From Marinobacter orientalis (lineage in GTDB: Bacteria > Pseudomonadota > Gammaproteobacteria > Pseudomonadales > Oleiphilaceae), in NCBI RefSeq assembly GCF_004792665.1, contig NZ_SRZX01000001.1, forward strand, positions 744,001 through 808,000: a stretch of 64,000 nt of DNA. Direction: 5' to 3'. Positions 38,015-46,965 of this stretch are shown here, piece by piece. Numbering within the stretch: the stretch's first letter is position 1; every line of letters begins with the position of its first letter. The notes under the pieces were generated by a model, which was not told the DNA's origin, ran no database searches, and was given only the letters and a program-made list of their open reading frames with translations. The translations under genes and the position numbers were made by a program.

Positions 38015-38689
38015 ATGCCCAATGCCGACTGGCCAAGCGACGAACGACCACGGGAACGATTGTTGGCCCATGGTGCCGGAAGTCTGTCCGACGCTGAACT
38101 ACTGGCCATTTTTCTGCGCACCGGTACTCCCGGCATGCCTGTTATGGCGCTGGCCCGTCATCTGACGGAGAGCTTTGGTGGGCTGCGCGGCCTGATGACC
38201 GCCTCAAGGCGGCAGTTCTGCAGCGTAAAAGGCCTGGGAGCGGCAAAATACACCCAGGTGCAGGCGGCGATGGAAATGGCACGCCGGGTAATGGATGAAC
38301 CCCTGCGCCAGGGCGACCCGCTGCGCTCGCCGGAAGACACCCGCCGTTTTCTGTGCAGCCGGCTCGGCACCTACCCCCATGAAGTTTTCTCGGGCCTTTT
38401 CCTCGACAACCGTCACCGGGTGATCCAGTACCGGGAACTTTTCCGGGGCACCATTGACGGCGCCGCTGTCTATCCCAGGGAGGTAGTCAGGCAAGCGCTG
38501 GAGTTCAACGCGGCAGCGGTCATATTTGCCCACAATCACCCCTCCGGCGTAGCAGAACCGAGCCAGGCCGACATCTCCCTCACCAGAAGGCTGAAGGAAG
38601 CACTGGGTTTGGTGGATATCAGGGTTCTTGACCATATGGTTGTCGGCCATGGTGAGGTAATATCTCTCGCTGAACGGGGACTGATGTAA
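38015..38689 (+). CDS. radC: RadC family JAB-domain protein
   Basis: A 224-residue protein. The N-terminal helix-hairpin-helix region ([20 protein letters not shown]) and the C-terminal JAMM metalloprotease-like site with HNHPSG followed by PSQAD are complete. RadC was once linked to recombination repair, but its molecular role is unclear. Position beside coaBC and rpmB is the usual gammaproteobacterial arrangement. Confidence 0.92.
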   Translation: MPNADWPSDERPRERLLAHGAGSLSDAELLAIFLRTGTPGMPVMALARHLTESFGGLRGLMTASRRQFCSVKGLGAAKYTQVQAAMEMARRVMDEPLRQGDPLRSPEDTRRFLCSRLGTYPHEVFSGLFLDNRHRVIQYRELFRGTIDGAAVYPREVVRQALEFNAAAVIFAHNHPSGVAEPSQADISLTRRLKEALGLVDIRVLDHMVVGHGEVISLAERGLM

Positions 38690-38737
38690 ACCGGACCCTG
38701 TTTCACCGGGAAAACTGGCCAAATTCCCAACAATTTT

Positions 38738-38766
38738 TTGCGTTGGGGCGGCAGTTCTGGTATAAA
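38738..38766 (+). promoter_or_regulatory. Sigma-70-type promoter for rpmB-rpmG
   Basis: TTGCGT (38738-38743) and TATAAA (38761-38766) are separated by exactly 17 nt. They lie about 125 nt before rpmB, leaving a leader of roughly 115 nt. This is the best promoter match in the window. Confidence 0.65.
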
Positions 38767-38891
38767 AGCGTCCCTTTACTGGCGGCGTCTGGCGGGCAGC
38801 GTGCAATTTCAAGGCGCAGGTAGCGACCAGAGACGCAATTAAACGAATTAAATACGCATTTTCAGGACCAAAGCTCAGGTCGGAGGCAAGT

Positions 38892-39128
38892 ATGTCCAGA
38901 GTCTGTCAGGTTACCGGTAAGCGGCCGGTCACCGGTAACAACGTTTCTCACGCGATGAACCATTCACGTCGTCGTTTTCTTCCCAACCTGCAGAACCATC
39001 GCTTCTGGGTTGAATCAGAGAAGCGCTTCGTAAGGCTGCGCGTATCCACCAAGGGTATGCGTGTTATCGATAAAAAAGGCATTGACGCTGTGCTGGCCGA
39101 TCTTCGTGCCCGCGGCGAGAAATTCTAA
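38892..39128 (+). CDS. rpmB: 50S ribosomal protein L28
   Basis: A 78-residue protein starting [20 protein letters not shown], with the basic [15 protein letters not shown] segment and a C-terminal helix. It is normal in length and composition. CGGAGG precedes the ATG. rpmG follows after 11 nt. Confidence 0.97.
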   Translation: MSRVCQVTGKRPVTGNNVSHAMNHSRRRFLPNLQNHRFWVESEKRFVRLRVSTKGMRVIDKKGIDAVLADLRARGEKF

Positions 39129-39139
39129 GGAGCCGCATC

Positions 39140-39295
39140 ATGCGCGAAAAAATCAAGCTGGTTTCATCAGCAGGTACTGGTCACTTCTACACGACCAAAA
39201 AGAACAAGCGTAACACGCCGGAAAAAATCGAGATCAAAAAATACGATCCGGTTGTCCGCAAGCACGTTGCGTACAAGGAATCCAAGATCAAATAA
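39140..39295 (+). CDS. rpmG: 50S ribosomal protein L33, zinc-free type
   Basis: A 51-residue protein: [19 protein letters not shown] at the start, then [18 protein letters not shown] and a basic C-terminus. It has no CxxC pairs, so it is the zinc-independent form. AAGGAG lies just before the ATG. A terminator follows 18 nt after the stop. Confidence 0.96.
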   Translation: MREKIKLVSSAGTGHFYTTKKNKRNTPEKIEIKKYDPVVRKHVAYKESKIK

Positions 39296-39312
39296 GATCA
39301 TGGCGACCGCAG

Positions 39313-39338
39313 AAACCCGGCCACGGCCGGGTTTTTTT
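39313..39338 (+). terminator. Rho-independent terminator after rpmG
   Basis: AACCCGGC pairs with GCCGGGTT around a CACG loop, followed directly by a run of T. It lies 18 nt after the rpmG stop. Confidence 0.88.
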
Positions 39339-39348
39339 GTGCCTTCCA

Positions 39349-40209
39349 CTAGAAGGTTTCCAGATAACCCTGGGGCAATCGGATGTCCATGGCAATTGGC
39401 AGGTGGTCCGACACCGGGTAGCTGACAACCTCCGCACGCCGTATTTCCAGGCTCGGGCTCACCAGAATATGATCCAGTGCCCGCTCGGGGCGCCAACTGG
39501 GGAAGCTGTGCGCAGTATCCGGCAACGGCACCAGGTTGGAATGCTTCAGCGGCGTGTTGGTGAGCAGTTCTTCCGCGTGATTATTGAGGTCACCCATCAG
39601 GACCACATGCTGATACTCGGCAATCAAGTCCTGAATGTAGGCCAGTTGACGCTGCTGGGCGGCCTTGCTCAGTGACAGATGCATCATCACCAGCACCAGA
39701 GGGTCCTCCTCCACTCCGTAACGCGCAACGATGGCACCCCGCCCCGGAATCAGTCCCGGCAACCGGTGCTCCGTCACATCCAGCGGCCGGTACCGGCTAA
39801 GCAGGCCATTGCTGTGCTGGGCAAACTGCCCCAGATTCCGATTGAGCTGCTGATGCCAATAGGGGATGCCCGATGCTTCGGCCAGGTACTGTACCTGGTT
39901 GATATAACCACTGCGCAGACTGCCCCCGTCACACTCCTGAAGCGCGATCACATCGTAATTACGGAGCAGGGTGGCAATGCGGTCCAGATTCTGACTTCGC
40001 TTGCGATGAGGGAGAAAGTGCTGCCAGCTGCGAGTCACGTAGTGGCGGTAGGAGGAAGTATTGATACCGACCTGGATATTAAAGGTCAGCAGCCGGATGT
40101 GGCGATGGGGCTCGAATTCCGGGACATGGGTATCACCAGAACAGGCCCCTCGCGGGGCGTTCGCTGATTTCATAATACCATTCAGCTGCTTGCGAATACT
40201 GTTATACAT
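39349..40209 (-). CDS. Endonuclease/exonuclease/phosphatase (EEP) family protein
   Basis: The EEP fold is marked by LLTFNIQVG, VIALQECDGGSL (metal-binding Glu), VLMGDLNNHAEE (catalytic Asp-Asn) and the final SDHLPIAMDI (Asp-His). The reaction could be phosphodiester hydrolysis of a nucleic acid or lipid; the substrate is unclear. The start is uncertain: ATG 40209 (286 residues), ATG 40173 and an upstream frame to 40236 are all possible. There is no signal peptide. It converges on rpmG. Confidence 0.75.
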   Translation of the reverse strand: MYNSIRKQLNGIMKSANAPRGACSGDTHVPEFEPHRHIRLLTFNIQVGINTSSYRHYVTRSWQHFLPHRKRSQNLDRIATLLRNYDVIALQECDGGSLRSGYINQVQYLAEASGIPYWHQQLNRNLGQFAQHSNGLLSRYRPLDVTEHRLPGLIPGRGAIVARYGVEEDPLVLVMMHLSLSKAAQQRQLAYIQDLIAEYQHVVLMGDLNNHAEELLTNTPLKHSNLVPLPDTAHSFPSWRPERALDHILVSPSLEIRRAEVVSYPVSDHLPIAMDIRLPQGYLETF

Positions 40210-40271
40210 TGTGATGGCAGCTCTGACACAGGGCACGACCCGGCCAAAAGATATTCACCGGGCCCGTTCAA

Positions 40272-40910
40272 TTAATTGTCCTGGTCGGCATGCTCCTTCT
40301 CGACCAGGTAATCAACAACTTCCAGTACCGCTTCATGGCCACCGGCCATTGAGGCGGTGACCCGATACTTACCATTAACAAGCATAGTCGGAGTACCGGT
40401 CACACGCGCGCCGCGTATTTTGGCCTGGGCCTGCTGCATTTTGGCATTCACGCCAAAGCTGTTGTAATTCTTCAGAAACTCTTCGCCGTCGACGCCGTGA
40501 TTTGCGACGAAGTCCGCCAGCGCTTCACCTGAGTTCAGTGGCCGGCGCTCACCTGCCAGCGCCTCGAACAGGGCGTCGTGCACCTTGTCCAGCTCACCCA
40601 TGGTCTGCAGGGCATAAAATGCCTTGGCATGGGGCTCCCACGAGCTACCCAGGGCCGCGGGTATGTTTACGTAGTTAACGTATTCCGGGCTGTTTTCCAC
40701 CCAGCTCTCAATCAGGGGCTTGAAGGTATAGCAGTGCGGGCATCCGTACCAGAATACTTCGGCCACTTCGACACCGCTGTCACTGGCGGTTCTGACCGGG
40801 TTATCCAGTCGCTGATAGTGTTTCCCCTCTTCCCATGTGGCGGCGCTGGCCTGAACCATGAAAGACATGGCCAGAATGGACAATGCGGCGTTCCGGACTA
40901 TTCCGATCAT
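40272..40910 (-). CDS. dsbA: Periplasmic thiol:disulfide oxidoreductase DsbA
   Basis: A 212-residue exported protein with a signal peptide (RNAALSILAMSFMVQASAA). The redox site is CPHC in FWYGCPHCYTF and the cis-Pro loop is VTGTPTML. It introduces disulfides into periplasmic proteins. It lies downstream of cytochrome c4 on the same strand, the usual Pseudomonas order, with a terminator in between. Confidence 0.95.
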   Translation of the reverse strand: MIGIVRNAALSILAMSFMVQASAATWEEGKHYQRLDNPVRTASDSGVEVAEVFWYGCPHCYTFKPLIESWVENSPEYVNYVNIPAALGSSWEPHAKAFYALQTMGELDKVHDALFEALAGERRPLNSGEALADFVANHGVDGEEFLKNYNSFGVNAKMQQAQAKIRGARVTGTPTMLVNGKYRVTASMAGGHEAVLEVVDYLVEKEHADQDN

Positions 40911-41008
40911 TCATTATCTCCGGTTATCAAGTTGGACGACCTGGGGGGATTATGACCCACCAGCCCGGGAAAGTTCCACCGGGGAGGGATTAAAGAGCTG
41001 CAACCAAC

Positions 41009-41035
41009 AAAAAACCCCGCCAGAGCGAGGTTTTT
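41009..41035 (-). terminator. Rho-independent terminator after cytochrome c4 gene
   Basis: Read on the minus strand, CCTCGC pairs with GCGGGG (one G-U) around TCTG, with A before and a run of T after the stem. It lies 17 nt after the cytochrome stop and separates it from dsbA. Confidence 0.8.
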
Positions 41036-41051
41036 ACGAGACAGGACCGGG

Positions 41052-41660
41052 TCAGTTCAGGCCCGACACGTAACTGGAGACAGCTTTGATCTCGGCGTCT
41101 GTCAGTTTGGCGGCCACATCCATCATGATGGACGCGTTCTGACCGGCCGCACGCTCGCCGTCACGATAGGCCTTGAGCTGCTTCTCCACATACTCGGCGG
41201 TCTGGCCGCTGAGCCTGGGATAGCCCGCCGGCTCGTTACCGATGCCGCGGGGATGGTGACAGCCCGCACAAGAGGGAACACCTGAGGCCATGTTACCGCC
41301 TCTATAGAGTGCTTCGCCCTCATCCACCAGATCCGGGTCAGCCTGTGCAACCGTAATGTCCTGTTCGTTGAAGTACGCTGCAAGATCCTGCAGATCCTGG
41401 TCTGACATGTCATCCAGCAGGCCTGTCATTTCTGCAATCTCACGATCCTTATCCTTGATAAGCACCAGCTGCTGATAGAGGTATTTTTCACCAATACCGG
41501 AAAGCTTGGGATAAACAGCCATCACCGGCTTTGCTCCGCCTTCACCGTGACAACCTGCACAAACCGCTGCATTTGCTTCGCCTGCTTCAGGATCCCCTGC
41601 CCCGTGAGCCATCGCTATGAGGCCAACACCGAGAACAACTCCTGCGATCAGTTTTTTCAT
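41052..41660 (-). CDS. Cytochrome c4, di-haem
   Basis: A 202-residue periplasmic electron carrier: signal peptide KKLIAGVVLGVGLIAMAHGA and two haem-binding CxxCH motifs (CAGCHGEGG and CAGCHHPRG), each followed by a Met ligand region. It passes electrons toward terminal oxidases. The ATG at 41660 follows GGAG and begins the signal peptide; the frame extends to a TTG at 41684. It is divergent from engB. Confidence 0.93.
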   Translation of the reverse strand: MKKLIAGVVLGVGLIAMAHGAGDPEAGEANAAVCAGCHGEGGAKPVMAVYPKLSGIGEKYLYQQLVLIKDKDREIAEMTGLLDDMSDQDLQDLAAYFNEQDITVAQADPDLVDEGEALYRGGNMASGVPSCAGCHHPRGIGNEPAGYPRLSGQTAEYVEKQLKAYRDGERAAGQNASIMMDVAAKLTDAEIKAVSSYVSGLN

Positions 41661-41833
41661 GCTCGCTCCGCTTCTCTCATCCAAAGGTATTCTTCGTTAT
41701 GCAGCCGGCAGGCACGGGCCAAAAGGCACAAACCGTGGCTGGTAAGCAGCAACGCTCAGCGAGCTGCCCGGATTTGGTGTAGCATTATACATTAATCCCT
41801 GATAACTGAAATCCAATAGGAATACCAAAACCC

Positions 41834-42472
41834 GTGTCACCTGACCTGACTCAAAAAAGCATCTCGTTCAACAGTGCCCGGTTTCTGACCAGTGCCTCGC
41901 GCCTGGAGGAATGTCCTCCCGACCATGGCGCCGAAGTTGCCTTCGCCGGCCGCTCGAATGCAGGCAAGTCCAGTGCCATCAATTGTATCACCACCAATGG
42001 CAAACTGGCCCGTACCAGTAAAACTCCCGGACGCACCCGCCTGATCAACTTCTTCTCCCTGAACCGGGAAAATTGCCGGTTGGTTGACCTGCCCGGCTAT
42101 GGCTACGCCAAGGTCTCCCGGGACATGAAAGACGACTGGCAGAAACACCTCGGTCACTACCTGAACGACCGCCAGTGTTTGCGGGGACTGGTTCTGGTCA
42201 TGGACATCCGGCACCCGCTGACGGATTTCGACCAGATGATGGTGGAATGGTGTGAACATAACAAGCTTCCACTGATGATTCTTGCCACCAAGGCAGACAA
42301 ACTGAAGTTCGGTCAGGCCAAAACGGCAATGCTTGACATTGCAAGGAAGCTGGAAGGGGTTGAGTGCCTGCATCACCTGATCATGTTTTCCGCCACCTCG
42401 AAGCGAGGTGTGGACGAGTCCCGGGATGCACTTACCCGGTGGCTGGAAGAAAACACGCCTGAAGCACTGTAA
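41834..42472 (+). CDS. engB: Ribosome biogenesis GTPase EngB (YsxC/YihA)
   Basis: A 212-residue GTPase for 50S subunit assembly. G1 is GRSNAGKSS, G2 lies in SKTPGRT, G3 is DLPGYGYA, G4 TKADKL and G5 FSATSKRG. The start is GTG at 41834. It lies divergent from cytochrome c4, the conserved Pseudomonas pairing. Confidence 0.94.
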   Translation: MSPDLTQKSISFNSARFLTSASRLEECPPDHGAEVAFAGRSNAGKSSAINCITTNGKLARTSKTPGRTRLINFFSLNRENCRLVDLPGYGYAKVSRDMKDDWQKHLGHYLNDRQCLRGLVLVMDIRHPLTDFDQMMVEWCEHNKLPLMILATKADKLKFGQAKTAMLDIARKLEGVECLHHLIMFSATSKRGVDESRDALTRWLEENTPEAL

Positions 42473-42486
42473 TCACTGTGTTTTGC

Positions 42487-42518
42487 CAAAAAAAAACCGG
42501 CCTGCAGGACAGGCCGGT
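42487..42518 (-). terminator. Rho-independent terminator for the TetR gene
   Basis: On the minus strand ACCGGCCTG pairs with CAGGCCGGT (positions 42496-42518) and nine T follow. It is 113 nt past the TetR-family stop. engB ends 15 nt before it on the other strand but has no U-tract in its own direction. Confidence 0.82.
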
Positions 42519-42630
42519 GAAACGTCAGGGTTTGCGACGTGCTAAAACCTGAGAACTAACTCAGGCGACACCGTGAATGTCCGAATTCCCGATGTCGTAA
42601 TTAGTGACAGAGCAACTGGTCAAAAGTTCC

Positions 42631-43329
42631 TCAACGATTCCAGATCGTCTTATCGCCTGCTGATCCAGGTGTCTCATCAGATTCCGCCAGCCGGGGCCGG
42701 TAATTTTCCCGCAATGCCATGACCTGCTCGCGGTAATTCTCCGTGAGATAGGGAATCTCAAGGGTCAGCACCTGATAGATCCCCTGCTTCAGTTCTGTCA
42801 GCGTCAGGCTTGTGGACTCTTCCAGTGCATGTGCGGTTTTCAGGAAGGCCATCCAGTTGGTGATGACCAGCCACACATTCAGGGACATTGCGGAACGCAA
42901 CTCCTCCGGCTGGGGCCGGATGATGCCCGCTTCTGCCAGCTTCTCGAAAATCCTGCTGATCGCTTCCAGGCAGCGATTGGTAAATTCGCGATAGTCCTGA
43001 CGCAGGCGGCGGTCGCTGTCGAGCAGATACTCGAGATCCCGGTGAAAGAAGCGGTAACTCCAGAGCCCATCAAACACTGACTCAAGATAAAACGCCAGGT
43101 CTTCCAGGGAAATAGGCCGGTCTTCCGGGATATCCAGGTAAAAGTCCACCAGCTTTTCATACTCGAGAAAAATCTCGTAGATGATGTCGGACTTGTTACG
43201 GAAGTGGTAATAAAGATTGCCCGGGGAAATTGCCAGGTGCGCAGCAATATGATTGGTGGTGATATTGCGCTCGCCCCTTTCGTTAAACAGCTCCAGACTT
43301 GAAAGAAGAATCCTGTCTCGGGTTTTCAT
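42631..43329 (-). CDS. TetR family transcriptional regulator
   Basis: A 232-residue protein with the HTH at about 5-50 (TRDRILLSSLELFNERGERN, HIAAHLAISPGNLYYHFRNK) and an all-helical C-terminal domain. Relatives with this long domain (YRFFHRDLEYLLDSD) respond to lipids or acyl compounds. ATG 43329 matches the family start; an in-frame ATG at 43374 would add 15 residues. The perfect palindrome at 43393-43408, between this gene and the divergent aldehyde dehydrogenase, is the likely operator for both. Confidence 0.85.
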   Translation of the reverse strand: MKTRDRILLSSLELFNERGERNITTNHIAAHLAISPGNLYYHFRNKSDIIYEIFLEYEKLVDFYLDIPEDRPISLEDLAFYLESVFDGLWSYRFFHRDLEYLLDSDRRLRQDYREFTNRCLEAISRIFEKLAEAGIIRPQPEELRSAMSLNVWLVITNWMAFLKTAHALEESTSLTLTELKQGIYQVLTLEIPYLTENYREQVMALRENYRPRLAESDETPGSAGDKTIWNR

Positions 43330-43383
43330 AGGCTCTGCGATGCTTTGTTGTATGTAGACCGGCCCGTCCGTCATCCGGCTGCC

Positions 43384-43412
43384 TTGACTCACTAGAGTAT
43401 ATACTCTAATAA
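43384..43412. promoter_or_regulatory. TetR operator palindrome overlapping the aldehyde dehydrogenase promoter
   Basis: TAGAGTATATACTCTA (43393-43408) is a perfect 16-bp palindrome. TTGACT (43384-43389) and TAATAA (43407-43412), 17 nt apart, would serve as -35 and -10 boxes on the + strand. The palindrome fills the spacer between them, so a bound repressor would block RNA polymerase. Confidence 0.72.
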
Positions 43413-43535
43413 TAACTCCGGGCGCAAACTGAATACTTTTCCGCCAATGCGATGATTCCCGGCCCGACCAGCAGGGCCGCTGACAAAGAACAGGGCGGCC
43501 CGGCTGCGAGCCCGTCGTCTCGAGGAGAGAGCAAT

Positions 43536-44981
43536 ATGGTTGCCACCGTTGTCCAGCTGACTGAAAGCAAGAAGCAGATCCAGCATACTCACCGGGTGTT
43601 TGACGATCAGAAGAAGGCATTCCGTAATAACCCGATGCCGTCGCTGACCGAGCGCCGGGAGAATCTGAAACGGCTCAAACGTGTGCTGATGACCAACCAG
43701 GACAAGCTGCTGGACGCCATCGACCGGGACTTCAGCTGTCGTTCCAGGGATGAGTCCCTGATTGCCGAGATCATGCCCTCCATTCAGGGCATCAATTACG
43801 CCCTGAAAAACCTCGAGGGCTGGATGAAGCCGTCCAAACGGCATGTGTCCCTGTTGTTCCAGCCGGCCAGTAATCGCGTTCACTATCAGCCCAAGGGTGT
43901 GGTGGGAGTAATCGTGCCCTGGAACTATCCGCTGTACCTGGCCGTTGGACCATTGGTGGCATCGCTCGCGGCGGGCAACCGTACCATGATCAAAATGTCC
44001 GAATATACGCCCCATACTTCTGCCCTTTTCCGGGAGATTGTCGAGTCTGCGTTCCCGGAAGATCTGGTCAGTGTGATTAATGGTGAGGCCGATGTTGCAG
44101 CGGACTTTTCCAGCCGGCCCTTCGACCACCTGCTGTTCACCGGTTCCACGTCTGTGGGCAAGCTGGTAATGCGGGCAGCGGCCGAAAACCTGACACCGGT
44201 AACCCTGGAGCTCGGCGGCAAGTCGCCGGCCATTGTGTCGCCGGATGTCCCCATGGAGGATGCGGCCCAGCGTATTGCCTTCGGCAAGGCGCTGAATGCC
44301 GGCCAGACCTGTGTGGCACCGGACTACGTGCTGTGCCCGGCTGACCGGGTGCAGGCGTTCGTGGATGAGTACCGCAATCAGTTTGCGAAGATGTACCCGA
44401 GCCTGCGGGATAATGACGATTACACGGCCATCATCAATGAGCGCCAGTACAACCGTTTGCAGGGTTACCTCGAAGATGCCCGCAGCAAGGGCGCTGAGCT
44501 GATCGAGATCAACCCGGCGCAGGAGGATATGAAGGATGGCACCCGCAAGATGCCGATTACACTGGCACTGAACACAACGCCGGATATGAAAATCATGCAG
44601 GACGAGATTTTCGGGCCGATTCTGCCGGTGGTCAGTTATGGCAGGCTGGATGAGGCCATTCATTACATCAATGACCGCCCGCGTCCGCTGGCGCTGTATT
44701 TCTTTGGCTATGACAAGTCAATACAGGAGCATGTGGTCGACAATACCCACTCGGGCGGTATGTGCATCAATGATGCACTGATGCATGTTGCCCAGGATGA
44801 TCTGCCGTTTGGCGGCGTGGGTGACTCCGGTATGGGCCATTATCATGGCAAGGAAGGGTTCCTGACCTTCTCTCACCATCGGGCGATTTTCAGCAAGCAG
44901 AAATTCAACAGTGGCAAGTTCGTGTACGCGCCTCACGGTACTGCGGCACACAAGATGGTCTATAAACTGTTTATTCGGTGA
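43536..44981 (+). CDS. Coniferyl-aldehyde-dehydrogenase-like aldehyde dehydrogenase
   Basis: A 481-residue NAD(P)-dependent enzyme. Key segments: VIVPWNYPLYLAVGPLVASL, LLFTGSTSVGKLV, the general-base Glu in TLELGGKSPAIV and the catalytic Cys in NAGQTCVAPDYVLCP. This subgroup includes coniferyl aldehyde and long-chain or terpenoid aldehyde dehydrogenases. The TetR neighbour suggests induction by an aldehyde or hydrocarbon-derived lipid. ATG 43536 is behind GGAGAG; the frame is open from 43452. Confidence 0.86.
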   Translation: MVATVVQLTESKKQIQHTHRVFDDQKKAFRNNPMPSLTERRENLKRLKRVLMTNQDKLLDAIDRDFSCRSRDESLIAEIMPSIQGINYALKNLEGWMKPSKRHVSLLFQPASNRVHYQPKGVVGVIVPWNYPLYLAVGPLVASLAAGNRTMIKMSEYTPHTSALFREIVESAFPEDLVSVINGEADVAADFSSRPFDHLLFTGSTSVGKLVMRAAAENLTPVTLELGGKSPAIVSPDVPMEDAAQRIAFGKALNAGQTCVAPDYVLCPADRVQAFVDEYRNQFAKMYPSLRDNDDYTAIINERQYNRLQGYLEDARSKGAELIEINPAQEDMKDGTRKMPITLALNTTPDMKIMQDEIFGPILPVVSYGRLDEAIHYINDRPRPLALYFFGYDKSIQEHVVDNTHSGGMCINDALMHVAQDDLPFGGVGDSGMGHYHGKEGFLTFSHHRAIFSKQKFNSGKFVYAPHGTAAHKMVYKLFIR

Positions 44982-44999
44982 CCTGGCCGCATGAAATAG

Positions 45000-45563
<564 letters not shown>

Positions 45564-45605
45564 AGTGCCCGGCAAGACTGCTGGCGACGGCAGTCTGCAG
45601 CAGGA

Positions 45606-46913
45606 TCAGAACAGCGGTGGTAACGGAATCAGATTGCCATTAATGTCGAGAGCAAGATCTTCAAGGGTGCCCTTCATCCGCAGGCGGCCCCCTTCCCGCT
45701 CCACCACGCCCTGCTTGATCAACGGTGCCACCTGCATACCCAGTTCCGGATGCTGCTCCACCAGGGCCAACGGCATGCTCACTTCCAGGTTGCCGGTCAG
45801 CCGTTGCATCACCATCATCATCCGGTCTTTCTCTTCGTCCGGCACAGGCGGGTGCTCCACCATGATCTCGCCATTGACCGGCCCATAGGGCGTGGCAAAG
45901 GACATCTCCGGGAAGCCTAATGAAAAGCCGTCAGCCGCTAGGCCCAGCATGGCCTGGTTGATGCGGTTCATGGATTCCATCTGCTGCTGCATCACGGCAC
46001 GGGAGTCGCCTCCCTCACTGTCAAGGGCGGCAGTCTGCATATCGGTCAGAGCCGATGTCAGCTCACTCCAGCTTTGCACCTCCAGACCATTGAACACGAA
46101 CGCCATGCGGTGGGGACCAAAACTCTCGTCGTCCGCTGTCACACTCTCCAGGGTAACAAGCGTTTCCGAATCAAGGCTCTGACCATCATCGTCTGCGGTT
46201 GTCTCGCTCCTCAAGGCGAACTGATCGAAGCGCAGGACAGGTTCGTTGCGGGCCGCCACCTCAAGTCGTGCAAGCGACATATCCCCGTCGCCCAACCAGA
46301 CTTCACCGGCCAGGTGCTCCAGTGTCTGCTCGAGGCGGAAGTCCTCGATACTGATACGCAAATCCGGTGCCCGGATCACCGCGCCCGGCCAGAGCATCAG
46401 GATATCAGCGTGGGCCCCGTTGCCACTGATATCCGCCCGGGTGTAGCTTTCCGACATATCGAAAGACTCACCAGTCTCCTCTCTGAGCACACTGACCGCC
46501 GGTATCGAAAGCTCAATGAGTGCCGTGCCCCACAGACGGGTTTCCAGAGTCAGTTTCGGTTTTTCATCCGGGAAGATTTCTTCAACCCTGGTACCCGCTT
46601 CGCTGGGCAGGGAAAAGTCCATCAGGCTTCCGGTGACGCCATGGCTCACCCTTGCCTGATAGTCGAACTCGTGCTCATTGCCGGTCTCGGGATTCCGGAC
46701 CGTGATGGTGCCGGTGAAATCCGCCCCCAGATAACCCCGGTCATAGTCTCCGGTTTCCAGCCGGAACAGCGGCTGGGACTGGCTCACCTCCGTCGCGACG
46801 CTCTGCCACTGCTGCTCGGTGACATAACCCACGGCCCAGGGAGCCACCACTCCAACCGCCAGCACTGCGACACCGGCAACCATCCATTGTTTTTTCAACT
46901 GCCTGTTCTCCAT
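45606..46913 (-). CDS. DUF945 (YdgA-like) family protein
   Basis: A 435-residue protein with one N-terminal hydrophobic helix (MVAGVAVLAVGVVAPWAVGYV), then a long, probably periplasmic, beta-rich body with SQPLFRLETGDYDRGYLGAD, the recognisable DUF945 start. Function is unknown. ATG 46913 is the likely start; it lies just after a perfect 17-bp hairpin, and the GGGGAG that could act as ribosome binding site is inside that hairpin. ppk1 lies directly upstream on the same strand. Confidence 0.72.
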   Translation of the reverse strand: MENRQLKKQWMVAGVAVLAVGVVAPWAVGYVTEQQWQSVATEVSQSQPLFRLETGDYDRGYLGADFTGTITVRNPETGNEHEFDYQARVSHGVTGSLMDFSLPSEAGTRVEEIFPDEKPKLTLETRLWGTALIELSIPAVSVLREETGESFDMSESYTRADISGNGAHADILMLWPGAVIRAPDLRISIEDFRLEQTLEHLAGEVWLGDGDMSLARLEVAARNEPVLRFDQFALRSETTADDDGQSLDSETLVTLESVTADDESFGPHRMAFVFNGLEVQSWSELTSALTDMQTAALDSEGGDSRAVMQQQMESMNRINQAMLGLAADGFSLGFPEMSFATPYGPVNGEIMVEHPPVPDEEKDRMMMVMQRLTGNLEVSMPLALVEQHPELGMQVAPLIKQGVVEREGGRLRMKGTLEDLALDINGNLIPLPPLF

Positions 46914-46921
46914 CGAAGCGA

Positions 46922-46958
46922 CCGCACTCCCCTGCACCAACGGTGCAGGGGAGTGCGG
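46922..46958 (-). repeat. Perfect 17-bp hairpin between ppk1 and the DUF945 gene
   Basis: Positions 46922-46938 pair with 46942-46958 without a mismatch around a 3-nt loop. The stem runs through GCACTCCCCTGCACC. No T-run follows in either direction, so it is not a classical terminator. It fills the space between the ppk1 stop (46966) and the DUF945 ATG (46913). Confidence 0.85.
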
Positions 46959-46965
46959 ATTATCA

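Noticed and set aside
43392..44663. 423-codon minus-strand ORF opposite the aldehyde dehydrogenase
   Set aside because: Antisense shadow of a full-length gene with catalytic motifs; it would also cover the palindromic operator.
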